A DNA stretch of 64,000 bases from Bacteroidales bacterium UBA5429. GTDB lineage: Bacteria; Bacteroidota; Bacteroidia; Bacteroidales; WCHB1-69. The translations under genes and the position numbers were made by a program. Location: assembly GCA_002427605.1 (NCBI GenBank), contig DIRT01000017.1:1-64000 (forward strand), read 5' to 3'. The notes under the pieces were generated by a model, which was given only the letters and a program-made list of their open reading frames with translations, was not told where the DNA came from and did no database searches. Shown here piece by piece: positions 24,699 to 33,200 of the stretch (its first letter is position 1; each line of letters starts with the position of its first letter).

Positions 24699-26156
24699 TT
24701 ATCTTTGATAGTGTGGATCAAGGGGATGCCCCTCTTCTTTTTCTGTTGTTAAAAGACGAAGTAAGTGAGTAGTGAGTCCCTTTTCAGGAGAGGGAGGATA
24801 TCGATTATAGAGTGTTCCATCCGGAGCCATCATGAGGTATTCCGGTAGTGAGGTGATCTCCATTTGTCTAAGAAAAGCGTAAGAATCGTTGAAGTGCACC
24901 ATGTTCCAATCAAACTGAGGATATTTTTTTCTGAACTGTAAAAATTTAGAAAAATCAGGATCCACAGCAACTCCTACAAAGGTAACTTTTCCTTCAAAAC
25001 GTTTCTGTAACTCTTGAATGAGCGTCATTTCACGAATACAGCTGACACATTGGGTCGAGAAAAAGTGATAATAAACCCATTGTCCTTTCAATTCTTCCGG
25101 ATGGAAGAGAGAGCCATCAGCATATTTGAAAGAGAATTCGGGAATGGAGGCACCAGCATTGAATTGAACTGCCTTATTGAGCGAATTGATAGCGATAGGT
25201 TGATGTTCAGGGAAGCGGGTGTTGGTAGCAATATGGTTTAAGAACTGAGTAATATTTTTTTGATTCAGTTCTTCATTGTTAATCATTTGTGCTAAATTCT
25301 TAATCAATACCAGCTCTCTTAAACGCTCATTGACTAATGAAAAATCTTTACCCACTTCATTGAACAGAGTGAGGTAGTCAGCGTTTTCGTTGATTGTTTT
25401 GTTTAAGGTCTCTTTTGATATTCTGGGTGATACTAAAAGGTAGTCGTTGAAGTAGTAGTTAAACAAGTTCATGTAAGCCGGATTGTTGTACAGAATATAA
25501 TCATTGTCAAAATATTTTTGATAGATTCTTAAAGGCTCCTTACTGGAAAGAAAAGCCTCCAGTTGTCCTACAGTATAGTAGATATAGGAAAGGTAGTAGT
25601 TGGTGGGTTCATATCGGATGGGGAAGCTTTCACTCAATTCCGTGATTAAAGAATCCAGATGAGTCCAGCTTTTATACCATATAATATCTCTTCCGTATTT
25701 TTCAAGTAAGCGGGCATATTCAACTTCAAACTTTCCAATTTTATAATTGAGGTCGTTGGTATCCAGTTGAGAAGGAATGAGTTGAATAAAACCATTTTCA
25801 TCAGCCGGATTGAACATAGTGAACAGGGCAGGGTCCATATCCAGTTTAAACTGATAATGGAGTCCGGGAACTACAAAAAGTTCAGTTGTAGCGCTGTTAA
25901 TTTCCAATCTAATCAACTGGATAGTAGGCATCTGGAAGGAGAGTTTAAAGCTGCCATCTCTCGCAATTTGTTCTGATGTGGTTTCAATCGGATCCCAGTT
26001 GATATAGTCTGAAAAGGTAATAACCCGGATTTTATAGTTGGTTGCAAATTCCGCTTTTCCCTCAATCACAACTTCGCGTGGTTTTTGCGCCTGTCCCTGA
26101 AATAGGGTCAGGAATAAGCCAATGAGTAGCACAAAACGAAACAGGGAGCGAAACAT
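24699..26156 (-). CDS. Secreted TlpA/thioredoxin-fold protein
   Basis: The 485-residue protein has a signal peptide (to about residue 23) and a long N-terminal region rich in beta strands, as in Bacteroidetes TlpA-like proteins with a DUF4369-type domain. The C-terminal thioredoxin fold has the active site CVSC near 370 and the cis-proline region SLPEYLM. It is likely a periplasmic disulfide oxidoreductase. Partner and substrate are unknown. It follows coaD by three bases and is probably co-transcribed with tsaC and coaD. Confidence 0.8.
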   Translation of the reverse strand: MFRSLFRFVLLIGLFLTLFQGQAQKPREVVIEGKAEFATNYKIRVITFSDYINWDPIETTSEQIARDGSFKLSFQMPTIQLIRLEINSATTELFVVPGLHYQFKLDMDPALFTMFNPADENGFIQLIPSQLDTNDLNYKIGKFEVEYARLLEKYGRDIIWYKSWTHLDSLITELSESFPIRYEPTNYYLSYIYYTVGQLEAFLSSKEPLRIYQKYFDNDYILYNNPAYMNLFNYYFNDYLLVSPRISKETLNKTINENADYLTLFNEVGKDFSLVNERLRELVLIKNLAQMINNEELNQKNITQFLNHIATNTRFPEHQPIAINSLNKAVQFNAGASIPEFSFKYADGSLFHPEELKGQWVYYHFFSTQCVSCIREMTLIQELQKRFEGKVTFVGVAVDPDFSKFLQFRKKYPQFDWNMVHFNDSYAFLRQMEITSLPEYLMMAPDGTLYNRYPPSPEKGLTTHLLRLLTTEKEEGHPLDPHYQR

Positions 26157-26159
26157 GAT

Positions 26160-26612
26160 CTATTTTTTTAGGCTTGAGTTAGGAACCATGGATGAGATGT
26201 CCCCCCCATGTTTTATTAGATCACGAACAATAGTAGAAGAAATATGGGAGAATTGAGGATCACTCATCAAGAAGAGTGTTTCAACGCCAAATAATTGCTG
26301 ATTGGTAATTGCGATACTTCTTTCATATTCATAGTCAGTACTATTTCTGACTCCTCTCACAATGAATTGAATCCCCATTTCCTGGCAAAGTTCTCCTGTA
26401 AGTTTATCATATTGAATAATTTTCACATTTTTCCCTTGAAAACAGTTTTCTATCGCTTTAATTCGTTCTTCAATCGGAAAATAACTTTGTTTTTCGTGGT
26501 GTACGCCGATTGCAACCACCACTCTATCGAATATAGAGAGCGCCCGGTTGACTATCTCTTCGTGTCCTTTGGTAAATGGATCAAAAGATCCGGGAAAAAG
26601 TGCAATTTTCAT
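26160..26612 (-). CDS. coaD: Pantetheine-phosphate adenylyltransferase
   Basis: CoaD transfers AMP from ATP to 4'-phosphopantetheine, the penultimate step of coenzyme A synthesis. The 150-residue protein has the nucleotidyltransferase motif GSFDPFTKGHEE at 8-19 with the TxGH signature, and the second motif ISSTIVRDL near the C terminus. The length is typical. It sits between tsaC (9-base gap) and the thioredoxin-fold gene. Confidence 0.96.
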   Translation of the reverse strand: MKIALFPGSFDPFTKGHEEIVNRALSIFDRVVVAIGVHHEKQSYFPIEERIKAIENCFQGKNVKIIQYDKLTGELCQEMGIQFIVRGVRNSTDYEYERSIAITNQQLFGVETLFLMSDPQFSHISSTIVRDLIKHGGDISSMVPNSSLKK

Positions 26613-26621
26613 AATTTAGCT

Positions 26622-27185
26622 TTATTCGCGTATGACTACAAAATTATAATCATCAATAAATTTGATTAATCTTGATGGATTTAAGGTTGCTCCTTCTGCA
26701 TACTCTTCTGGTACAACGTAATCAACTTTATTAATAATATGAGCTGAAATATCTTTAAATGAAGCGGGAGATGGTTCTCCGGAAAGGTTTGCTGATGTGG
26801 ATATAATCGGTTTATCCAATGCTTGAATCAGTTTCTGACAAAATTTATTTTTTACGATTCGAATCGCAATGCTTTGGTCCATTGGAATCAATCGGGAGGG
26901 TAAGTTTTTTGCTTTAGGATAAACGTAAGTAGTTGGACGATAGGTATGTGTGATTAAATCCCAGGCAATCAACGGGATATCTTCAACGTATAGAGGCAAT
27001 CTGCTCTCACTGTCGATCAAGATGATTAAACTCTTGATTTCCTGTCTCTCTTTGATTTTATAAATTTTATCTACTGCCTTAGGATTGGTAGCATCACAAC
27101 CTAATCCCCAAATCGTATCGGTGGGGTACAAGATCACTTTACCCGCTTTTAAAAGTTCCGCGCATTTTGTTATTTCAGCATCCAT
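26622..27185 (-). CDS. tsaC: L-threonylcarbamoyladenylate synthase (TsaC/Sua5/YrdC)
   Basis: The enzyme makes threonylcarbamoyl-AMP for the t6A37 modification of ANN-decoding tRNAs. The 187-residue single YrdC domain has the conserved KxR region KIKERQEIKSLIIL, the early YPTDTIWGLGCDA motif and the later SxANxSGEPS motif (STSANLSGEP). There is no Sua5 C-terminal domain, so this is the short TsaC form. It is the first gene of tsaC-coaD-thioredoxin-fold, with a -7 element at 27208-27215. Confidence 0.93.
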   Translation of the reverse strand: MDAEITKCAELLKAGKVILYPTDTIWGLGCDATNPKAVDKIYKIKERQEIKSLIILIDSESRLPLYVEDIPLIAWDLITHTYRPTTYVYPKAKNLPSRLIPMDQSIAIRIVKNKFCQKLIQALDKPIISTSANLSGEPSPASFKDISAHIINKVDYVVPEEYAEGATLNPSRLIKFIDDYNFVVIRE

Positions 27186-27207
27186 AAATCAGCAATTAGT
27201 CAACCTG

Positions 27208-27215
27208 CAAAGATA
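27208..27215 (-). promoter_or_regulatory. -7 element for the tsaC unit
   Basis: The minus strand reads TATCTTTG followed by C, 22 bases before the tsaC start. The heptamer array at 27222-27249 occupies the -33 region. Confidence 0.65.
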
Positions 27216-27221
27216 TAAAAA

Positions 27222-27249
27222 ATTTCGGATTTCGGATTTCGGATTTCGG
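27222..27249. repeat. Tandem heptamer ATTTCGG x4
   Basis: Four perfect 7-base units lie directly upstream of the tsaC -7 element, where the -33 element should be. Copy-number change here would shift promoter spacing by 7 bases per unit. Confidence 0.85.
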
Positions 27250-27349
27250 AATTGAATTTTTGATTTTCTTTCGATATTTTTTTGATTAATATGATTGTTA
27301 GGTTCACAATCCATTTTGATCTCAACCCTTCAAGTCAGAATATTTTTTA

Positions 27350-27357
27350 TACCTTTG
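27350..27357 (+). promoter_or_regulatory. -7 element for kdsA
   Basis: TACCTTTG followed by C matches TAnnTTTG and lies 21 bases before the kdsA start. Confidence 0.6.
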
Positions 27358-27378
27358 CACTCTTAAATACATTGTTTT

Positions 27379-28173
27379 ATGATTACTTATGATAACAATC
27401 ACTTTTTCCTTATTGCCGGTCCTTGTGTGGTTGAAAATGAGGAAATTACATACTCTATTGCAGAAACAATAGCAGAGATTTGTAAAAAGTTGGAGATTCA
27501 CTTTTTCTTTAAAGCTTCTTACAAAAAGGCAAATCGCTCCTCCCAATACTCCTTCACCGGAATAGGAGATGATGAGGCATTACAGGTTTTGGCAAAAATA
27601 AAAAAGGAATTGGATTTACCTATTGTAACGGATGTTCACTCTGTTGAGGAGGTGGTAAAAGCAGCGGAAGTGGCAGATGTTTTGCAAATTCCGGCATTTT
27701 TATCCCGCCAAACAGAGTTGATTCAAGCTGCTGCCAAAACAGGAAAAGTAGTGAATATTAAAAAAGGACAATTTTTGGCTCCCAATCAAATGCAGTTCGC
27801 TGTCGATAAAGTGCGCTCTGTTGGTAATCCGCAAGTGATGATTACGGAAAGAGGAACCTCTTTTGGGTACAACAATCTGGTGGTAGATTTTACCGGCATT
27901 GAAGAGTTAAAGGAGAATGCTTGTCCGGTAGTGCTTGACGTTACTCACTCCTTGCAAATGCCTAATCAACCTGCAGGAGTAACCGGTGGCAGACCCCATT
28001 TGATTCCTACTATTGCCAAGGCAGGTATTGCAGTAGGTTTCGACGGAATTTTCCTGGAAACTCATCCGGATCCCCAAAATGCCTTATCAGATGGATCTAA
28101 CATGTTGCCATTGAATCAGTTGGAATCCCTCTTGGTCTCACTTCTGAAAATCAGATATGCGATCATGAGTTAA
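27379..28173 (+). CDS. kdsA: 3-deoxy-8-phosphooctulonate (KDO8P) synthase
   Basis: KdsA condenses phosphoenolpyruvate and arabinose 5-phosphate to KDO 8-phosphate for the lipopolysaccharide core. The 264-residue protein has FLIAGPCVVE at the N terminus, FKASYKKANRSS, VDFTGIEEL and the conserved DVTHSLQMPNQ region. The length is normal. The next gene starts 24 bases later on the same strand. Confidence 0.95.
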   Translation: MITYDNNHFFLIAGPCVVENEEITYSIAETIAEICKKLEIHFFFKASYKKANRSSQYSFTGIGDDEALQVLAKIKKELDLPIVTDVHSVEEVVKAAEVADVLQIPAFLSRQTELIQAAAKTGKVVNIKKGQFLAPNQMQFAVDKVRSVGNPQVMITERGTSFGYNNLVVDFTGIEELKENACPVVLDVTHSLQMPNQPAGVTGGRPHLIPTIAKAGIAVGFDGIFLETHPDPQNALSDGSNMLPLNQLESLLVSLLKIRYAIMS

Positions 28174-28197
28174 TATTCACGATAATTCCCTCTTTCA

Positions 28198-30192
28198 ATG
28201 AAAGCTCGTAACTGGAGATATCTTTTTATTTTTATTGCGGTTTTTCTCCCCAATATCAACACGTTGACTCTGGATTACGCATTGGATGATCGTTTGGTGA
28301 TATTTGAGAACAATTATACTTTGCAGGGTTGGGCAGGAACCAAAGATATTTTTACCCAGGATTCCTTTTCTGGCTATTTCGGACATGAGAAAAACCTGGT
28401 TGCAGGAGGCAGATATCGACCTTTGGCGCAGTTTACCTTTATGGTTGAGTATGAACTGTTTGGAGGTGATCTCAAAAATCAGGTGGGAATGGATCGTGAT
28501 CCGCGAAATGAGCAACTGTTTACCGATAGCATACTTCCCACGGTGAGTCACTTTGGAAATTTGGTACTCTATTTGTTGCTCGCTTTCCTGATTTATCATA
28601 CTCTCAAAACGGCTTTTCCGCGTTGGGATCATGAAAAGTGGTATCTCTCCATTCCTTTTGTGGCAACAATCCTTTTTGTCCTTCATCCGCTTCATGTTGA
28701 GGCGGTCGCCAATATCAAAGGACGGGACGAGATCATGACCATGTTGGGTGCCTTTTTTGCACTTTACGCTTCGATTCAATTTGTGATTACCAGAAAGAAA
28801 TATTATCTTTTACTCTCCTTTTTGGGAATCCTTTTCAGTCTATTCTCTAAGGAAAACGGGATAACATTTTTGGCTGTGGTGCCGCTTGTCCTTTATTTTA
28901 TGGATTCAAAACCTCAAAAATGGGACTATTTTTGGACACTCATCCCGCTTTTTATCGGCTCAGCAATCTTTCTCTACGTTCGTTATCGGGCATTAGGTTC
29001 TATGATGGCAACCGAAGAGGTTCCCCAAATATTAAACAATCCGTTTCTTCACGCCACTTTTGGAGAAAGAATCGCCACAGTATTATACACTTGGGCTATT
29101 TACCTGAAACTGATGATCTTCCCGCATCCGTTAACACACGATTATTATCCCCATCAAATAGAAATCACCAATTTTTCCAATCCTGTAGTGCTCCTTGTAT
29201 TATTGGGAATTATCGGTTTAATCTACTTGATAGTCAAAGGATTCCGTAAAAAAACACTCATTGCGTTAGCCATCTCTTACTTCATCATCACCTTCTCCAT
29301 CACCTCCAATCTTCTGTTCTCCGTCGGCACTTTTATGAATGATCGTTTCCTCTTTATTCCACTTCTGGGTTTCACATTGATCATTTCTTTCTTTTTTATT
29401 TTGATATTAAAAAAAATGGGGGGCAGGAAGGTTCCCGCTGCACTGCCGTACATCACCCTTCTTCCTCTTTTCATCCTCTACGGTGCTAAGACGTTTGCGA
29501 GGAATTTTGTCTGGAAGAACGATATCAAGCTTTTTACAACGGATGTACTCGTATCTGATAACAGTATCAAATGTAATACTTCTGCTGGGGGCAGTTATTT
29601 AAAATTGTACAAAGAGAGTCCGAAGGATCGCTATTTGAAGAGTGCACACGCTTACTTATCGAAAGCACTGCAATTGGATCCAACCAGTACCAATGCTCAA
29701 ATGTTGCTGGCAGAGTACTATTTTTATAAAAAAGAGTATGCGGAGTCGTATCAGATTTATAATCAGATTGCAACATCCAATCCAAACCATGAATTAGCTG
29801 CTCAGAATGCTCAATTGGTTTTGCAGGCCTGGCATGGGAATCGGGTAGAGGAGACAACGAAATTGCTGGAGGAGGGGAAGGCGGTTGAGGCGATGCAACA
29901 AATCAATCAACTCATTAAGGAGCAGGGCGAACAGGTGAACCTTTTGAATCAGAAAGGAAAAATATTTGGGCAAGGATTCAACCGTATGGACAGTGCAAGA
30001 GTCTATTTTAGAAAAGCACTGGCAATAGATCCAAATAATACTCAAACATTGGAAAATATGGGAGTTAGCTTTGCTATTGAAAGTAGATTGGATTCTGCTT
30101 TGTATTACTTAGAACGTGCTTTAGAGCATAATCCAAACAGTGAAACACTGCAGAAAAATTTAGAAATGGTGAAACGGGATATGAAGAGATAA
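28198..30192 (+). CDS. TMTC-like multi-pass membrane protein with C-terminal TPRs (DUF1736 type)
   Basis: The 664-residue protein has an N-terminal signal-anchor and about ten membrane segments up to near residue 435. It has the glycosyltransferase-like LHPLHVEAVANIKGRDE motif near residue 165, seen in TMTC/O-mannosyltransferase-like proteins with DUF1736. From about 470 it has tetratricopeptide repeats (for example AHAYLSKALQLDPTSTNAQ and ALAIDPNNTQTLENMG). It is probably a GT-C type protein O-glycosyltransferase-like membrane protein. Activity is unproven for the bacterial family. The acquired-looking helicase gene begins 14 bases downstream. Confidence 0.75.
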   Translation: MKARNWRYLFIFIAVFLPNINTLTLDYALDDRLVIFENNYTLQGWAGTKDIFTQDSFSGYFGHEKNLVAGGRYRPLAQFTFMVEYELFGGDLKNQVGMDRDPRNEQLFTDSILPTVSHFGNLVLYLLLAFLIYHTLKTAFPRWDHEKWYLSIPFVATILFVLHPLHVEAVANIKGRDEIMTMLGAFFALYASIQFVITRKKYYLLLSFLGILFSLFSKENGITFLAVVPLVLYFMDSKPQKWDYFWTLIPLFIGSAIFLYVRYRALGSMMATEEVPQILNNPFLHATFGERIATVLYTWAIYLKLMIFPHPLTHDYYPHQIEITNFSNPVVLLVLLGIIGLIYLIVKGFRKKTLIALAISYFIITFSITSNLLFSVGTFMNDRFLFIPLLGFTLIISFFFILILKKMGGRKVPAALPYITLLPLFILYGAKTFARNFVWKNDIKLFTTDVLVSDNSIKCNTSAGGSYLKLYKESPKDRYLKSAHAYLSKALQLDPTSTNAQMLLAEYYFYKKEYAESYQIYNQIATSNPNHELAAQNAQLVLQAWHGNRVEETTKLLEEGKAVEAMQQINQLIKEQGEQVNLLNQKGKIFGQGFNRMDSARVYFRKALAIDPNNTQTLENMGVSFAIESRLDSALYYLERALEHNPNSETLQKNLEMVKRDMKR

Positions 30193-30206
30193 AGGCTGAA
30201 ATATAA

Positions 30207-33200
30207 ATGAACTCAATTGCATTCATAGATACGGAGATTGAACCGAAAAGCGGAAAAATTCTTGACATCGGAAGCATTAAGGATAATGAAAGTTCTTTTC
30301 ATAAAACTTCGGTAACTGAGTTTATACAGTTTGTAAATGGAACGCAATTTATCTGCGGACACAACATTTTAAATCACGATATTAAATACATTGGCAAAGA
30401 TCTTGCTGACGCAGGAATAAGGTCAACAAACATCATTGACACACTGTATCTTTCACCTTTACTTTTTCCAGCAAAACCGTATCATAATCTTCTCAAAGAC
30501 GACAAACTACAATCTGACGATATTAATAATCCGTTAAATGATTCAATCAAAGCCAAAGATTTATTTTATGATGAGGTTTCGGCTTTCAACCAAACAGATG
30601 ATACGCTCAAACAGATTTTTTATTTGCTTTTAAATAATAAAAAAGAATTCCATGCTTTTTTCCGTTACCTTTCATACAACAGCATCAACACAGACCTTGA
30701 AAAATTAATTCGTGAGAAATTCAAAAACGAAATTTGCGAACATATTGATTTAGCAAAAATCATTTTAGAAAAACCAATTGAACTAGCTTACAGTTTATCT
30801 CTTATAAGTTCTTTTATTAAACACAAGAAAGTCCATTCAATAACACCGCCCTGGGTTTTGAAAAATTATCCCGAAGTAGAAAGAATAATGTTCCTGTTGA
30901 GAAACAAACCTTGTGTGAGCGGTTGCGATTACTGTAATCAGGCATTGGATGCACACAAGGGATTGAAAAAGCTTTTCGGTTTTGATTCTTACAGAACTTA
31001 CGATGGCGAACCACTACAAGAGAAAGCTGTAAAAGCTGCGTTAAACAACAAGTCCATATTGGCAGTTTTTCCAACAGGTGGTGGGAAGTCAATAACCTTT
31101 CAAGTTCCTGCTTTGATGAGTGGAATAAACTCAAAAGCTTTAACGATTGTGATTTCACCATTACAATCGTTAATGAAAGACCAAGTTGATAATCTTGAGA
31201 AAATTGGGATTACGGATGCAGTTACAATAAACGGTTTGCTTGACCCGATTGAAAGAGCAAAATCTTTTGAAAGAGTTGCGGATGGATCAGCTTCCATTTT
31301 GTATATATCTCCAGAATCGTTACGTTCAAAAACTATTGAACGTTTAGTTTTAGGAAGGAAAATTGCGCGTTTTGTAATTGACGAGGCGCACTGTTTTTCT
31401 TCCTGGGGGCAAGATTTCAGGGTTGATTATTTATACATAGGGGATTTCATTAAATCTATTCAGGAAAAGAAAAATCTTGAGGATGGAATACCAGTTTCTT
31501 GTTTCACAGCAACAGCAAAACAAAAAGTAATTGAAGATATACGTGATTATTTCAGGGAAAAACTATCACTTCATCTTGAATTGTTTACTTCAACAGCATC
31601 GCGAACAAATTTGCAATATAAAGTAGTTGAAAAAGAAACCGAAGAAGAAAAATACCAAGCTTTAAGAGATTTGGTAGAAGAAAAAAAATGTCCAACTATC
31701 ATTTACGTTTCACGAACGCGAAAAGCATACGAACTTGCAGAAAAATTGAAAAAAGACGGTTTTAATGCAAAACCATATCACGGAAAAATGGATAAACAAG
31801 AGAAATCTGAAAATCAGGATTCGTTTATCAATGGAGAAACACAAATAATGGTTGCTACTTCTGCCTTTGGAATGGGCGTTGATAAAAAAGATGTCGGAAT
31901 GGTCGTCCATTATGATATTTCCGATTCACTTGAGAACTATGTTCAAGAAGCTGGGCGAGCAGGACGAGATGAAAATATTTTAGCAGATTGTTTTGTATTG
32001 TTTAATGAAGAAGATTTAAGCAAACACTTTATTCTTTTCAATCAAACCAAACTCTCCATTAAAGAAATTCAGCAAGTTTGGAAAGCCATTAAAGACATTA
32101 CAAAATTCCGTTCCACGGTTTCAAATTCTGCTTTGGAAATTGCTCGAAAAGCAGGTTGGGACGATAATGTAGTTGAAATTGAAACGCGAGTAACAACCGC
32201 AATTGCTGCACTTGAGGATTCAGGTTATTTGAAACGAGGACAAAATATGCCACGAATTTTTGCGAATAGTATTCTTGCAAAAAATGCACAAGAAGCTATT
32301 GATAAAATCAATGCTTCAGAAAAATTTATTGGCAACCAAAAGGTAGAAGCTGTTCGAATTATAAAGAAACTTTTTTCAAGTAAAAGCAGAAAACATTCAA
32401 GTGATGAAATTGCAGAATCAAGGGTTGATTATATCAGTGATCATTTAGGAATTGTAAAAGAAAGAGTAATAAAAATCATTAATCTTTTGCGAGAAGAAAA
32501 AATACTAGCCGATGCAAAAGATTTGACCGCTTTTATCAAAAGAGGTGAAAACAAAAATCGATCGCTCAGAATAGTTGATACATTTAGTAAAATTGAAAAC
32601 TTTTTACTTCCAATTATTGAAGAACAAGAAAAGATATTTCACATCAAAGAACTTAACGAACAAGCAGAAGAAGTTGGACTTAGCAATATAAGTACCAATA
32701 AGATGAAAACGATTTTTAATTTTTGGGCGATTAAAAATTGGATTAAGCGTAAAAATTTAGAATCCAAAAATCACATTGCAGTCCTTTCATTACAATCGAA
32801 AGAATTATTACAAGAGAAATTAGAGAAACGACACACTTTGGCGAAATTCATTGTGGAATTTCTCTATAAAAAAAGCAATGAAAACATATCAGAAAGAGAT
32901 GCTATAAAAGAAGAAATCTTAGTTGAGTTTTCTGTTCACGAATTAAAAACTGCTTATGAAAAAGATCAAGCTTTGTTTAAAGTCAACATTAGTCTTGATG
33001 ATATTGAAGACACGCTTTTTTACTTATCAAGAATTGAAGCAATAAAAATTGAAGGCGGTTTTTTGGTTGTGTATAACCGTTTAACCATTGAACGAACAGA
33101 ACAAGACAATAAAAAACGCTATACAAAAGATGATTATCAAAAGCTAAATCAGTTTTATGAAAACAAAGTTCAGCAAATTCATATTGTTGGCGAATATGCA

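Noticed and set aside
28195..28779. Open frame of 194 codons on the minus strand
   Set aside because: It lies wholly inside the TMTC-like membrane protein gene on the opposite strand and has no recognisable domain.
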